A stretch of DNA of 64,000 nucleotides from Bordetella avium (GCF_034424645.1 NZ_CP139969.1:372001-436000); one strand, 5' to 3'; positions 40,656 through 49,427 are shown, counted from the stretch's first letter. Made by a program: numbers and translations. Notes: generated by a model not told the origin, from the letters alone.

Positions 40656-41819
40656 ATGCGTTTTCTTCCGTCCCTTCTGGCTGCCGCCATCTTGATGCCT
40701 GCCATGGCTTCGGCCAACACCATCAAGGTTGGCATCGCCAACGATATTTCCGGACCTTTCTCTGCCTTGGGCGCCGAAGCGCGCGACGGCTTTAATCTGG
40801 CCATCAAGCAGTTGGGCGGCAAGCTGGGCGGACAGCCCGCCGAGTTTCTGCAGACGGATATGGCAGGCAACCCGGATCAGGCCCGTCAGCTCGTCACCCG
40901 CTATTTGCAGCGCGAAAAAATCGATTTCTTTACCGGCCCGATCGGTTCCAATGTGGCGCTGGCCGTGGGCCCGGCGCTGTTTGCCGCCAAGGTGCCCTAT
41001 CTGTCGAACAACCCCGGCCCCAGCCAGTTCGCCGGTTCGCAGTGCAACCCTTACTGGTTCGGCCTCTCGTATCAGAACGATGCTTTCCACGAGGCAGCGG
41101 GCAAGGTGGCCGCTGATCGCGGCTACAAGAAAGTCTTCATCATGGCGCCGGACTACCCGGCCGGCAAAGATGGCCTGACCGGCTTCAAGCGCGGCTACAA
41201 GTCCCCTGTGAGCGAAGAAATCTATACCAAGTTGGGTCAGCTCGATTACGCGGCCGAGATCGCGCAGATCCGCGCAGCCAAACCCGATGCGGTGTACATC
41301 TTCCTGCCGGGCGGGATGGGCATCAACTTTGTCAAACAGTTTGTGTCGTCTGGCCTGTCCAAAGACATTGCGCTGATCGGCCCTGGCTTTTCGGGCGATG
41401 AAGACGTGATCCAGGCGGTGGGCGAGCCCATGCTGGGCATGTACAACACCGCGCAATGGGCGCATGACCTCGACAATCCGCAGAACAAGCAGTTCGTCGA
41501 GGCCTTCCGCAAGGAATACAACGGCCGCTACCCCTCGGTCTATGCCGCCCAGGCTTATGACGTCATCATGGCCATCGATGCCGCGGTCAAACAGACCCAA
41601 GGCAAGGCTGCCGACCGCCAGGCCGTGGTCGCGGCCCTGCAAAAAGCCGACTTCCCGTCGGTGCGGGGGCCGTTCACCTACGGTAAGAACCACTATCCCA
41701 TCCAGTCGTACTACGTTCGTGTAGTGGACAAAGACGGTAATGGCCGCATCACCAACAAGCTGGTCGGCCAGGTCTTTGACAAATATCAGGACGTCTACGT
41801 CGGCGACTGCAAGCTGTAA
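40656..41819 (+). CDS. Branched-chain/aromatic acid ABC transporter substrate-binding protein (LivK-like)
   Basis: Periplasmic binding protein of the peripla_BP_6 family, 387 residues. The signal peptide is residues 1-20 (FLPSLLAAAILMPAMASA). The mature start NTIKVGIANDISGPFSALGAE is typical of the HAAT family. FFTGPIGSNVALAVGPALFA and DYPAGKDGLTGFKRGY follow. Homologues next to aromatic-CoA genes carry benzoate-type acids rather than leucine. Given the MarR gene upstream and the aminobenzoyl-CoA operon downstream, 2-aminobenzoate is a reasonable guess. A good ribosome site (AAGGAG) fixes the start. Confidence 0.88.
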   Translation: MRFLPSLLAAAILMPAMASANTIKVGIANDISGPFSALGAEARDGFNLAIKQLGGKLGGQPAEFLQTDMAGNPDQARQLVTRYLQREKIDFFTGPIGSNVALAVGPALFAAKVPYLSNNPGPSQFAGSQCNPYWFGLSYQNDAFHEAAGKVAADRGYKKVFIMAPDYPAGKDGLTGFKRGYKSPVSEEIYTKLGQLDYAAEIAQIRAAKPDAVYIFLPGGMGINFVKQFVSSGLSKDIALIGPGFSGDEDVIQAVGEPMLGMYNTAQWAHDLDNPQNKQFVEAFRKEYNGRYPSVYAAQAYDVIMAIDAAVKQTQGKAADRQAVVAALQKADFPSVRGPFTYGKNHYPIQSYYVRVVDKDGNGRITNKLVGQVFDKYQDVYVGDCKL

Positions 41820-41881
41820 GCCTATTGCGGGCAGGCACGCGGGCGGCGCAACAGCCGCCTGCGGCACACGGGGAATGCTTC

Positions 41882-42802
41882 ATGACGTTTACGCTGGTTA
41901 TTGAGCAGTTGCTCAATGGACTCCAGTTCGGGTTGATGTTGTTTTTGATCGCGGCAGGGCTGACGCTGGTGTTCGGGATCATGGATGTCATGAATCTGGC
42001 TCACGGGTCGCTCTATATGGCGGGGGCCTATGTAGCCGCCGAGACCATGCAGCGCACAGGCTCTTTCGTAGCTGCGGTGCTGGTCGCCGCCGTCGCTACG
42101 GGCGTGGTCGGCGCGGTGCTCGAACTGACGGTCATGCGGCGTCTGGCGCTGCGCGACCATCTGGCGCAGGTGCTGGGCACCTACGCCATCATCCTGATCG
42201 CTAATGATCTGGTCAAAATGATTTGGGGTCCGGCTCCGGTCATGCTGAATATGCCGGCGGCGCTGTCCGGGCCGGTGCGCCTGCTGCCAGAGCTGTTATA
42301 TCCCGCCTATCGATTGATGATCATCATCGTCGGCCTGGCGGTGGCGGCCGGCTTGTACTGGTTCGTCACGCGGACCCGGGCGGGGGTGCTGGTGCGGGCA
42401 GGGGCGTCCAATCGTCAGATGGCCACGCTCATGGGCGTGCGTGTGCCTTTGCTCTTCCTCGGCGTCTTTGTGTTGGGCGCGGTGTTGGCCGCCGTCGCCG
42501 GCGCTTTGCTCGGGCCGATCACCGCTGTGCAGATCGGCATGGGCGAGGAAATCCTGATTCTGGTCCTGGTCTGCATTGTCATCGGCGGTATCGGTTCCAT
42601 ACGCGGCGCTTTTGTCGGCGCCTTGCTGGTGGGCATGGTCGATACGGCGGGCTGGGCTTTTCTGCCCATGCTGCTGCGCCAGGTGTTTTCGCCAGCCGTG
42701 GCTTCCAGCGTCGGTCCCACGCTGGCGGCGATTCTGATCTATGTGCTGATGGCGGCGGTGCTGGTGTTCCGTCCTTCCGGCCTGTTCCCGGCGCGGGGTT
42801 GA
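41882..42802 (+). CDS. ABC transporter permease LivH-like
   Basis: Inner-membrane permease, 306 residues with about eight membrane segments. The family start is EQLLNGLQFGLMLFLIAAGL then FGIMDVMNLAHGSLYMAGAY. The cytoplasmic signature LVRAGASNRQMATLMGV is present, and GEEILILVLVCIVIGGIGS comes near the end. It is the second gene of the five-gene import operon and is followed by livM-like after 7 bases. Confidence 0.93.
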   Translation: MTFTLVIEQLLNGLQFGLMLFLIAAGLTLVFGIMDVMNLAHGSLYMAGAYVAAETMQRTGSFVAAVLVAAVATGVVGAVLELTVMRRLALRDHLAQVLGTYAIILIANDLVKMIWGPAPVMLNMPAALSGPVRLLPELLYPAYRLMIIIVGLAVAAGLYWFVTRTRAGVLVRAGASNRQMATLMGVRVPLLFLGVFVLGAVLAAVAGALLGPITAVQIGMGEEILILVLVCIVIGGIGSIRGAFVGALLVGMVDTAGWAFLPMLLRQVFSPAVASSVGPTLAAILIYVLMAAVLVFRPSGLFPARG

Positions 42803-42809
42803 GCTGACG

Positions 42810-43763
42810 ATGCGTAAATCCTTGATTTGGACGTTGCTGCTGCTCGTCGCGCTGGTGCTGTTTCCGCTGTTTGCGCCGGCAATGGGGCTCGATTTTTATA
42901 TTTCCTTTGTCCGGCGTGTGCTGATCTATGCCTTGGCCGCGACCAGCCTGAATCTGGTGCTGGGCTATGGCGGCATGGTGGCTTTAGGTCACGCGGCCTT
43001 TTTCGGCGCGGGCGCTTATACCGTGGGGATTCTGGCTTCGGGGGGCGTCACATCGGTCTTGGCGGTCTGGCCTGCGGCCGTGTTGCTGGCGGGCGTTCTG
43101 GCCTGGGTGATAGGCGCGATCTCGCTGCGCACGCGAGGCGTGTACTTCATCATGATCACGCTGGCTTTTGCCCAGATGGTGTATTTCATCTTTATCTCGC
43201 TGCGCCAGTATGGCGGCGAAGACGGGCTGAATCTGCCCGGCTATTCGACCTTGCCAGGGCTGGATCTCGGCAATGACGTGACCTTCTATTACGTGGTCCT
43301 GGCGGTATTCGTGGTGGTCATGTACGTATTCAACCGCCTGGTGGCCTCGCGTTACGGCGAGGCCTTGCAGGGCGTGCGCGAGAACGAGTCGCGCATGGAG
43401 GCGCTGGGCTATCCGGTCTATCGCATCAAACTGACTGCGTTCGTCCTGAGCGGTGCGGCAGCGGGTCTGGCCGGTGCGCTGCTGGCCAATCACAATCTTT
43501 TTATCTCGCCCAGTCTCATGCACTGGACCCAGTCCGCCAATCTGCTCATCATGGTGCTGGTCGGCGGCATCGGGCTGCGTTATGGCGGCGTCGTCGGCGC
43601 GTCAGTGATGCTGTTGCTGGAAGAATTGCTGCGTCAATGGACGGAGTATTGGCATCTGCCGCTGGGCCTGTTGCTGCTGGCCCTGGTGTTCGGCGCGCCG
43701 CGCGGTCTGGCCGGCCTGGTGTCCCCATGGTTTGGCAGCGCATCCTCGAAGGCCCAATCATGA
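42810..43763 (+). CDS. ABC transporter permease LivM-like
   Basis: Second permease of the importer, 317 residues. The LivM signature is ALAATSLNLVLGYGGMVALG followed by HAAFFGAGAY. The loop VRENESRMEALGYPVYRIKL and a late segment, LIMVLVGGIGLRYGGVVGAS, are also present. The stop overlaps the next start as ATGA. Confidence 0.93.
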   Translation: MRKSLIWTLLLLVALVLFPLFAPAMGLDFYISFVRRVLIYALAATSLNLVLGYGGMVALGHAAFFGAGAYTVGILASGGVTSVLAVWPAAVLLAGVLAWVIGAISLRTRGVYFIMITLAFAQMVYFIFISLRQYGGEDGLNLPGYSTLPGLDLGNDVTFYYVVLAVFVVVMYVFNRLVASRYGEALQGVRENESRMEALGYPVYRIKLTAFVLSGAAAGLAGALLANHNLFISPSLMHWTQSANLLIMVLVGGIGLRYGGVVGASVMLLLEELLRQWTEYWHLPLGLLLLALVFGAPRGLAGLVSPWFGSASSKAQS

Positions 43764-44542
43764 CGCAAACCTCACCGGCGCTGCGCGCCACGGGCCTGGT
43801 TCGCCGTTTCGGGGCGCTGCTGGCCACTGACCAGGTCAGCCTGACGCTGGAGCCTGGCGAAATCCATGCCTTGATTGGCCCGAATGGCGCGGGTAAGTCC
43901 ACGCTTATCCATCTGCTGTCTGGCACGCTGGCTGCTGACGCCGGCAGCCTTATGGTGGGCGATACCGATGTGTCGCGGATGTCAGCGCATGAACGGGTCG
44001 CCAACGGCTTGTCGCGTTCTTACCAGATCACCAATATCTTTCGCGGTTTCAGCGTGATGGATAACCTGCTGTTGGCGGTGCAAGCCCATGCCGGCAGCAG
44101 TTTCCGTTTTTGGCGGCCGCGCTCGGCCGAGACGGGCCTGCGCGATGCCGCGCGCGCGCTGGCCAGCCAGTGCGCCATCGAGGCCAGTCTCTTGGATCGT
44201 CCGGCGGGAACTCTGCCCCATGGCGAGCAGCGCAAACTAGAGTTCGCGCTGGCGCTTGCCGCGCGTCCCAGCGTGCTTCTGCTCGATGAGCCCATGGCAG
44301 GCATGGGGCCTGATGAAACCCTGCGCCTGACGGAGCTGATCGAGTCCCTGCGAGGCCGTGCGGCCATGCTGCTGGTGGAACACGACATGCAGGCCGTGTT
44401 CCGTCTCGCCGATCGCATTTCCGTGCTGGTCTACGGACGGGTGATCGCCACCGGCACCCCGGATGAGATCCGAGCCAATCCTGATGTGCGCCAGGCCTAT
44501 CTGGGCGAAGACGGCGAGCACGCCGAGGAAAAGACATGCTGA
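43760..44542 (+). CDS. ABC transporter ATP-binding protein LivG-like
   Basis: First ATPase of the importer, 260 residues. Walker A is GPNGAGKSTLIHLLSG and the LivG-specific stretch is RSYQITNIFRGFSVMDNLLL. The signature region LPHGEQRKLEFALALAARP replaces the classical LSGGQ, as usual in LivG. Walker B is VLLLDEPMAGM. The ATG at 43760 overlaps the LivM stop; a longer open frame from 43637 is not needed. Confidence 0.94.
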   Translation: MTQTSPALRATGLVRRFGALLATDQVSLTLEPGEIHALIGPNGAGKSTLIHLLSGTLAADAGSLMVGDTDVSRMSAHERVANGLSRSYQITNIFRGFSVMDNLLLAVQAHAGSSFRFWRPRSAETGLRDAARALASQCAIEASLLDRPAGTLPHGEQRKLEFALALAARPSVLLLDEPMAGMGPDETLRLTELIESLRGRAAMLLVEHDMQAVFRLADRISVLVYGRVIATGTPDEIRANPDVRQAYLGEDGEHAEEKTC

Positions 44543-45240
44543 GCATCAAGGGAGCCGTCAGCGGCTACGGCGCGAGTCAGGTTTTGTTTGGCGTGGATCT
44601 GGAGATTGGCGCGGGCCAGGTGGTGACCCTGCTCGGGCGCAACGGCATGGGCAAGACGACGCTGCTGCGCACCCTGTTTGGCCAGTTGCCGCTGCGCGCT
44701 GGCGTGATCGAGTTCGCTGGAAAACCGGTCGGCGGCTGGAGTCCGGACCGTATCGCGCGCGCCGGTTTGGCCTTAGTGCCCGAAGGCCGGCAGTGCTTTC
44801 CCAACTTGACGGTGCGGGAACATTTGACGGCTTTTGTCGCCCGACGCAATCCGGATATTGGCCAGGTCTGGACGCCCGAGCGGGTATTCGAGTTGTTTCC
44901 GCGTTTGGGCGAGCGTGCGTCCAATATGGGCAATCAGTTGTCGGGGGGTGAGCAGCAGATGCTGGCCATCGGCCGCGCCTTGGTGACCAATCCGCGTTTG
45001 CTGATTCTGGATGAGGCGACAGAGGGTCTGGCGCCCAAAATCCGCGAAGAAATCTGGCAGTGCCTGGCGCGCCTGCGCGCTGCGGGGCAAACGATTCTGG
45101 TCATCGACAAATATGTGGAGCGCCTGCTGGCGCTGGCCGACCTTCACGTCATCCTCGAACGTGGCAAGGTGGTTTGGACTGGGGACTCGGCGGCGCTCGA
45201 TGCCGACCGTGCGCTCTGGGAGCGCTACCTGGGCGTGTGA
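44536..45240 (+). CDS. ABC transporter ATP-binding protein LivF-like
   Basis: Second ATPase, 234 residues. It has Walker A GRNGMGKTTLLRTL, LALVPEGRQCFPNLTVREHL, the signature LSGGEQQMLAIGRALVTNP and Walker B LLILDEATEGLAPKI. VIDKYVERLLALAD stands where LivF often has an EQ pair. It overlaps the LivG gene by 7 bases and is the last importer gene. Confidence 0.94.
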   Translation: MLSIKGAVSGYGASQVLFGVDLEIGAGQVVTLLGRNGMGKTTLLRTLFGQLPLRAGVIEFAGKPVGGWSPDRIARAGLALVPEGRQCFPNLTVREHLTAFVARRNPDIGQVWTPERVFELFPRLGERASNMGNQLSGGEQQMLAIGRALVTNPRLLILDEATEGLAPKIREEIWQCLARLRAAGQTILVIDKYVERLLALADLHVILERGKVVWTGDSAALDADRALWERYLGV

Positions 45241-45252
45241 GCCTGGACATGG

Positions 45253-45292
45253 CAAGGCCGCCGCTGGGCTACCCTGCTGCTCAGCGGCCTTG
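45253..45292 (+). terminator. Hairpin downstream of the importer operon
   Basis: CAAGGCCGC (45253-45261) pairs with GCGGCCTTG (45284-45292) around a 22-base loop. It is 12 bases past the livF stop. No T-run follows, so it may only attenuate transcription into the sia operon. Confidence 0.45.
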
Positions 45293-45531
45293 ATGCGATA
45301 ATTGGACTTTATTGGATATTTAAAGTAATAAATTACGAAGACTATATCGCTATTGCGAAATAAGCCGACATAGTCGATAGCTAATGTATTCGCATGTTTC
45401 CATCCCTGTGATGGGCATCTACACTAGCGATGCTTTCGCATCGCGGACGATCCTGCGGCGCGAACGCAAACGCGAATGGGGAACAGGCTGGTTGGCCTCA
45501 CCAGACCGTCCGGGCGCAGGGGAAGATTTGT
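45293..45531 (+). promoter_or_regulatory. Promoter and leader of the siaABCD operon
   Basis: About 240 non-coding bases. The first 90 are AT-rich (45293-45385) and can hold the promoter. A compact hairpin GCGATGC/GCATCGC with a TTTC loop (45427-45444) lies 88 bases before the start codon. AGGGGAAG at 45518-45525 is the ribosome site. In Pseudomonas the operon is reported to be post-transcriptionally controlled; here only the hairpin is visible. Confidence 0.45.
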
Positions 45532-47520
45532 ATGGCGAAGTGGGGTTTGCGCAAGAAATCCTTTATGGCGTTGTTGCTGGCATGTTTGGTGATGCTGGCC
45601 CCCGCCATTCTGATTACCATGTTGGTGTTTGATGGCGTGCGGGATCATTTCGGCCGGGCCTTTGCCGAAAATTTCACGCAGCTGAGCCGCCAGCGCATCC
45701 TGGCCCCGGTGTCGCGCGAGATGGCGCTGTCCGTGCGCCTGGCCAATAGCGAAGTGACGCGGCGCTGGTTGCGCAACGAAAATGATCCTGCCGCGCGCGA
45801 TCTGTTTTTCCGCGAAGCCGAAGGCTATCGGCGCGAGTTCATGGGGCAGACCTATTTCATCGCCAGCGCGGACAGCGGCCATTATTACTTCAATGATCCC
45901 GCTAGCCAGTCTCAGGAAGCGCGCTACACCCTGAGCCGCAGCGCTCCGGATGATGCCTGGTTCTACGCCTCGCTGCTATCCCCCGATCCCTACAACATCA
46001 ACGTCAATCCCGACCTCAAGCTCAAGACCACCAAGGTCTGGATCAATGTCCAGATCCGTGATGGCGACCAAGTGCTGGGCCTGAGCGGCGCTGGGCTGGA
46101 CGTGGGAGAGTTTGTACGTGAATTCGTCAACAGCGACCGTGCAGGAGTGCGCGCGCTCATTGTTGACGAACAGGGCGCCATACAGGCTTACCGCGACGAG
46201 TCTCGCATTGCCTATAACTCTGGTGCGGCGGGCCAGGCTCAGGAGCGTGGGCTCGCGGTCAGCCTGCTCGACGCCGGAGAGGGCAGGCAGAATCTGCTCC
46301 AGGCCATGGAGCAGGCCAAAGCGGACCCGCAGTCGGTAGCCATGAGCTGGGCTGAGATCGATGGTGCGCGGCAGCTGGTTGCCGTGGCCTATATGCCGGA
46401 GTTGCACTGGCACTTGGTGACGCTGGTGGACTTTGGCGCGGCTCGGGTGGTGGACCCGGCCTGGCTGTGGCCGGGCATGATAGGCCTGGTGCTGTTGTTC
46501 GTGGCGCTGGTGCTCTGTTTCGGGTTTGCGATCGAGCGTCTGATGCTGCGGCCCCTGCGTCGCTTGCAGCAATCTGCCCGCGCGATTGCCGATGGCAGCT
46601 ATGACGTGCGCCTGCCGTCGGGCGGCCAAGACGAAATCGGTGATTTGAGCCGTGCCTTCGGCGTTATGGCCGATATGGTGCGCAAACACACGGACGAGCT
46701 GGAAACCAAGGTGCGCGAGCGGACTTCCGAACGGGAGTCGGCCAACCGCGAGATGGCCGCCGCCCGCAAGAAAATCGATGATTCGATCGACTATGCCAGC
46801 CTCATTCAGCGCGCCATCCTGCCCGATCGGCAGATGACGCAGTCTTTGGGCGCCCATCACTTTGTGCTGTGGAAACCGCGCGATGTGGTCGGCGGAGACT
46901 TTTATGTATTCCGTTCGGATGGCGGAAACTGTTTGCTGGGCATCATGGATTGCGCGGGTCATGGCGTGCCCGGCGCCTTGATGACCATGCTGGCGCGGGC
47001 GGCGATCGATCTGGCGGTGAGCGAGGTCGGCGCGCGCGATCCGGGGGGCATTTTGCGGCGCACCGATAGCGCTATCCGCGCCATGCTCGCGGATGCGCAA
47101 TTGCCCCACGCCCTTGCCACCAATATTGATGCAGGGCTGGTCTATATAGACCGCGATAATTCGCGGCTCATCTATGTGGGCGCAAAAATCTCTCTCTATG
47201 CCAGCAACGGTGACGAGGCGCGCGAAGTGCCGGGCGCGCGCCGGGCCCTTTGCGATAAGCGTCAGGGCGAATACGAAAACATCGTGCTGCCCTTGGAGTC
47301 CGGCTGGACTTACTACCTGGCGACCGACGGTTTTCTGGACCAGGCCGGGGGCGAGTTTGGTTTCGGCTTTGGCAACACGCGTTTCGCTTCCATGCTCAAG
47401 CGGCATGCGCGGCGACCCATGCATGAGCAGGCGCAGGCTTTTGCTCAGGCGCTTGCTGAATACCAGGGAGGTTTGCCGCAGCGTGACGACATCACCTTGC
47501 TGGCGTTCCGCTTCGATTAA
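45532..47520 (+). CDS. siaA: SiaA-like membrane PP2C-type serine/threonine phosphatase
   Basis: A 662-residue membrane signalling phosphatase. The first membrane segment is at residues 11-33, and a periplasmic Cache-like sensor domain runs to about 305. The second membrane segment is near 312-335. A HAMP domain follows (LRPLRRLQQSARAIADGSYD, ending DEIGDLSRAF), then a coiled coil. The SpoIIE/PP2C domain runs from about 435. Metal-ligand motifs are DVVGGDFY, DCAGHGVPGA and the final DDITLLAF. The size and the following siaB, siaC and siaD genes match the Pseudomonas aeruginosa SiaABCD system, in which SiaA dephosphorylates SiaC and so activates the cyclase SiaD. The ATG at 45532 has AGGGGAAG upstream. 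Confidence 0.92.
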   Translation: MAKWGLRKKSFMALLLACLVMLAPAILITMLVFDGVRDHFGRAFAENFTQLSRQRILAPVSREMALSVRLANSEVTRRWLRNENDPAARDLFFREAEGYRREFMGQTYFIASADSGHYYFNDPASQSQEARYTLSRSAPDDAWFYASLLSPDPYNINVNPDLKLKTTKVWINVQIRDGDQVLGLSGAGLDVGEFVREFVNSDRAGVRALIVDEQGAIQAYRDESRIAYNSGAAGQAQERGLAVSLLDAGEGRQNLLQAMEQAKADPQSVAMSWAEIDGARQLVAVAYMPELHWHLVTLVDFGAARVVDPAWLWPGMIGLVLLFVALVLCFGFAIERLMLRPLRRLQQSARAIADGSYDVRLPSGGQDEIGDLSRAFGVMADMVRKHTDELETKVRERTSERESANREMAAARKKIDDSIDYASLIQRAILPDRQMTQSLGAHHFVLWKPRDVVGGDFYVFRSDGGNCLLGIMDCAGHGVPGALMTMLARAAIDLAVSEVGARDPGGILRRTDSAIRAMLADAQLPHALATNIDAGLVYIDRDNSRLIYVGAKISLYASNGDEAREVPGARRALCDKRQGEYENIVLPLESGWTYYLATDGFLDQAGGEFGFGFGNTRFASMLKRHARRPMHEQAQAFAQALAEYQGGLPQRDDITLLAFRFD

Positions 47521-47541
47521 CGATTTTTCCAGGGGTGCTGC

Positions 47542-48081
47542 ATGAATGCTGCTGATCTTTACGCACTGGGAGAGCGATTCAACCAGAATCGCGTCTTGCT
47601 GTGTTTCAATGGCCCGATTTCGCGCAGTTTGATCGAAGAAATCGGGAATGCGCTCAAGAACTATCTTACGGCGGAGCAGGCGCGCCCCGCCGAGGCGATG
47701 GACGTGTTCTCCGCCTATATCGAGATGGTGCAGAACATCCGTCAGTACGCTGCCGCCAACGGCGACGTGGAGGCGCATGCGACCGTCGTGATCGGGCGCA
47801 GTGGCGATAACCGCTATGAAGTGTCGGCGGGCAATCGGGTAAGAACGGAAGATGGCCGTCAGCTCGTAGAGCGGATTCAGGCGCTGGCTGCGCTGGACAA
47901 GGCCTCTTTGAAGGCGGCCTACAAAGAGCAACTGCACAAGCCGCGTGATCCGGGGGCTGCCACGGGCGCGGGCCTGGGCCTGATAGACATCGCGCGGCGC
48001 GCGGGCGCTCCACTGAGGGCAAGCTTGAGTCCTAGCGCCTCGGCTGGCTGGGATTTTTTCAGTCTCAGTGTGGAAATCTGA
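47542..48081 (+). CDS. siaB: SiaB-like kinase of the SiaC switch
   Basis: A 179-residue cytoplasmic protein of the SiaB family (DUF6272), related to GHKL ATPases. EMVQNIRQYA (residues 61-70) corresponds to the N-box and TGAGLGLIDIARRAG near 142-156 to the G-box. In Pseudomonas SiaB phosphorylates SiaC on a threonine and so opposes SiaA. The ATG lies 21 bases after siaA with a GGGG-containing ribosome site. Order and size agree with the known operon. Confidence 0.9.
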   Translation: MNAADLYALGERFNQNRVLLCFNGPISRSLIEEIGNALKNYLTAEQARPAEAMDVFSAYIEMVQNIRQYAAANGDVEAHATVVIGRSGDNRYEVSAGNRVRTEDGRQLVERIQALAALDKASLKAAYKEQLHKPRDPGAATGAGLGLIDIARRAGAPLRASLSPSASAGWDFFSLSVEI

Positions 48082-48114
48082 CCCCTCGCCTCGTTTGGAA
48101 TTTTGGAGCGATCG

Positions 48115-48495
48115 ATGAGTAGTGAACTTGATATTCCCGGGACGCAATCCACGCCTGGTATACGCACAGATAGCCAAAACGGTGTGCTATCCATGACAGG
48201 AGACTCCTACCCGGAGAATTCTTTCGAGTTGTTTGGACCTGTAATCGAGTGGGTGGAGAATTATTTGGCTCAGGGCGACGCGCCTTTGCGCCTGGAACTT
48301 GAGCTGTTTTATCTGAACACCAGCAGCATCAAAGCGATGATGGATATCTTCGATTTGCTGGAGGCGGCGCGTCAAGGTGGCCGCGCTGTGGCCGTGACCT
48401 GGTTTTACGATATGCGCAACGAACGCGTGGGTGAGCTGGCCCAAGAATTCAAGGAAGATTGCACCTTCCCCTTTTCTGTCGTCGGCCGGGAATGA
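48115..48495 (+). CDS. siaC: SiaC-like phospho-switch protein (DUF1987)
   Basis: A 126-residue protein of the DUF1987/SiaC family. The family start DIPGTQSTPGI, then SYPENSFELFGPVIEWVE, and YLNTSSIKAMMDI are all present. T69 in LNTSS corresponds to the threonine (T68 in Pseudomonas) that is phosphorylated by SiaB and dephosphorylated by SiaA; the unphosphorylated form binds and activates SiaD. The ATG at 48115 has TTTGGAG upstream. The stop overlaps the siaD start as ATGA. Confidence 0.95.
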   Translation: MSSELDIPGTQSTPGIRTDSQNGVLSMTGDSYPENSFELFGPVIEWVENYLAQGDAPLRLELELFYLNTSSIKAMMDIFDLLEAARQGGRAVAVTWFYDMRNERVGELAQEFKEDCTFPFSVVGRE

Positions 48496-49289
48496 GTGCC
48501 ATCAAGTCTGACCTGGACCAGCGTATCGCCGATTTGCTGGCAGACCCGGCCTATGCAGGGCATCCTTTGCGGGATGCTCTGGATAGGCTCTGGCGGCAGA
48601 CGCAGGAGCAGATGGTCCGCATCGAGCGTGTCACGCAGATTTCCGATGCTTATCAGACGATGGCGTTGCAGCGTGAACAGGGGTTGTACGAGCGTTTTGA
48701 CCGCCAGTTGCGGCGACTGGCGCGCATCGCCCGCATTTCTGATCATTATCAGAGCATGATGCGCGATCTGAACCGCACCCTAGAGGAAACCTCACGGCGC
48801 GACCCCCTGACCGGCCTGCTCAACCGGCGTGCCCTGATGGACATCATCCGGATGGAGGTCAGGCGTTCTGACGCCAATAAGCGGCCCTTTGTGCTGGCCA
48901 TGCTCGATGTTGACCATTTCAAAGCCGTCAATGACCGCTATGGGCACGAGGCCGGCGACCGCGTTCTGGTTGAACTGGCCGCCTTGCTGCAACGCAGTAT
49001 GCGCGCGGGCGATCTGTGCGGCCGTTGGGGCGGCGAGGAATTTTTGCTCGTCCTGCCCGACACCGATCTGGAGACCGGACAAGGGGTCATGGACCGTGTG
49101 GTCGGCGCGGTGCGCGGACTGGCGATCGACGTGGCGGGCGAGACGCTACGGCTGACGGCCAGTGTCGGCATGGCTGACCATCAGATGGGCGCAACGCTCT
49201 CCGATGCCTTGAACCGGGCTGATCAGGCCCTTTATCTGGCCAAGCACGAAGGCCGCGACCGCGTCGGCTTACCCGCCACGGGCCGCTGA
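48492..49289 (+). CDS. siaD: SiaD-like diguanylate cyclase
   Basis: A 265-residue cyclase making c-di-GMP from two GTP. Residues 1-100 are helical and, as in SiaD, would bind SiaC. The GGDEF domain follows, with SRRDPLTGLLNRRAL at 101-115 and LDVDHFKAVNDRYGHEAGD. The active-site loop GGEEF is at 180-184, and an intact inhibitory I-site R171-A-G-D174 lies five residues before it, so product feedback is expected. There is no membrane segment. The start overlaps the siaC stop; an upstream start at 48459 is less likely. Confidence 0.95.
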   Translation: MSAIKSDLDQRIADLLADPAYAGHPLRDALDRLWRQTQEQMVRIERVTQISDAYQTMALQREQGLYERFDRQLRRLARIARISDHYQSMMRDLNRTLEETSRRDPLTGLLNRRALMDIIRMEVRRSDANKRPFVLAMLDVDHFKAVNDRYGHEAGDRVLVELAALLQRSMRAGDLCGRWGGEEFLLVLPDTDLETGQGVMDRVVGAVRGLAIDVAGETLRLTASVGMADHQMGATLSDALNRADQALYLAKHEGRDRVGLPATGR

Positions 49290-49330
49290 AACGCGGCTTT
49301 CCTGATTTGCGCTTCCGGGGACTTTCCCCA

Positions 49331-49376
49331 TTGGCGCGCCTCCCCATTTGCGGTATATATTTCAAGCCTAAACTAT
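49331..49376 (+). promoter_or_regulatory. Promoter of the aminobenzoyl-CoA operon with candidate MarR operator, copy 2
   Basis: A sigma-70-like promoter TTGGCG (49331-49336), 17-base spacer, TATATA (49354-49359). Immediately downstream is TTCAAGCCTAAACTAT (49361-49376), sharing 14 of 16 bases with the site in the marR/liv promoter. Occupation there would block transcription start. CCTAAACTATTAAGG (49367-49381) is itself an imperfect palindrome, and a further half-like TCTAAATC follows. Confidence 0.55.
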
Positions 49377-49427
49377 TAAGGTCTAAATCTGCACGCGCTA
49401 AGGCGCGGTGGGCTGGGGAGTAAGGCA

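Noticed and set aside
40530-41867. A 445-codon minus-strand open frame opposite the LivK-like gene
   Set aside because: Shadow of a strongly conserved binding-protein gene; no domain and an implausible composition.
45976-48177. A 733-codon open frame on the minus strand opposite siaA and siaB
   Set aside because: It is an antisense shadow. Its product has no recognisable domain and is rich in Arg, His and Gln, while the plus-strand genes are clear family members.
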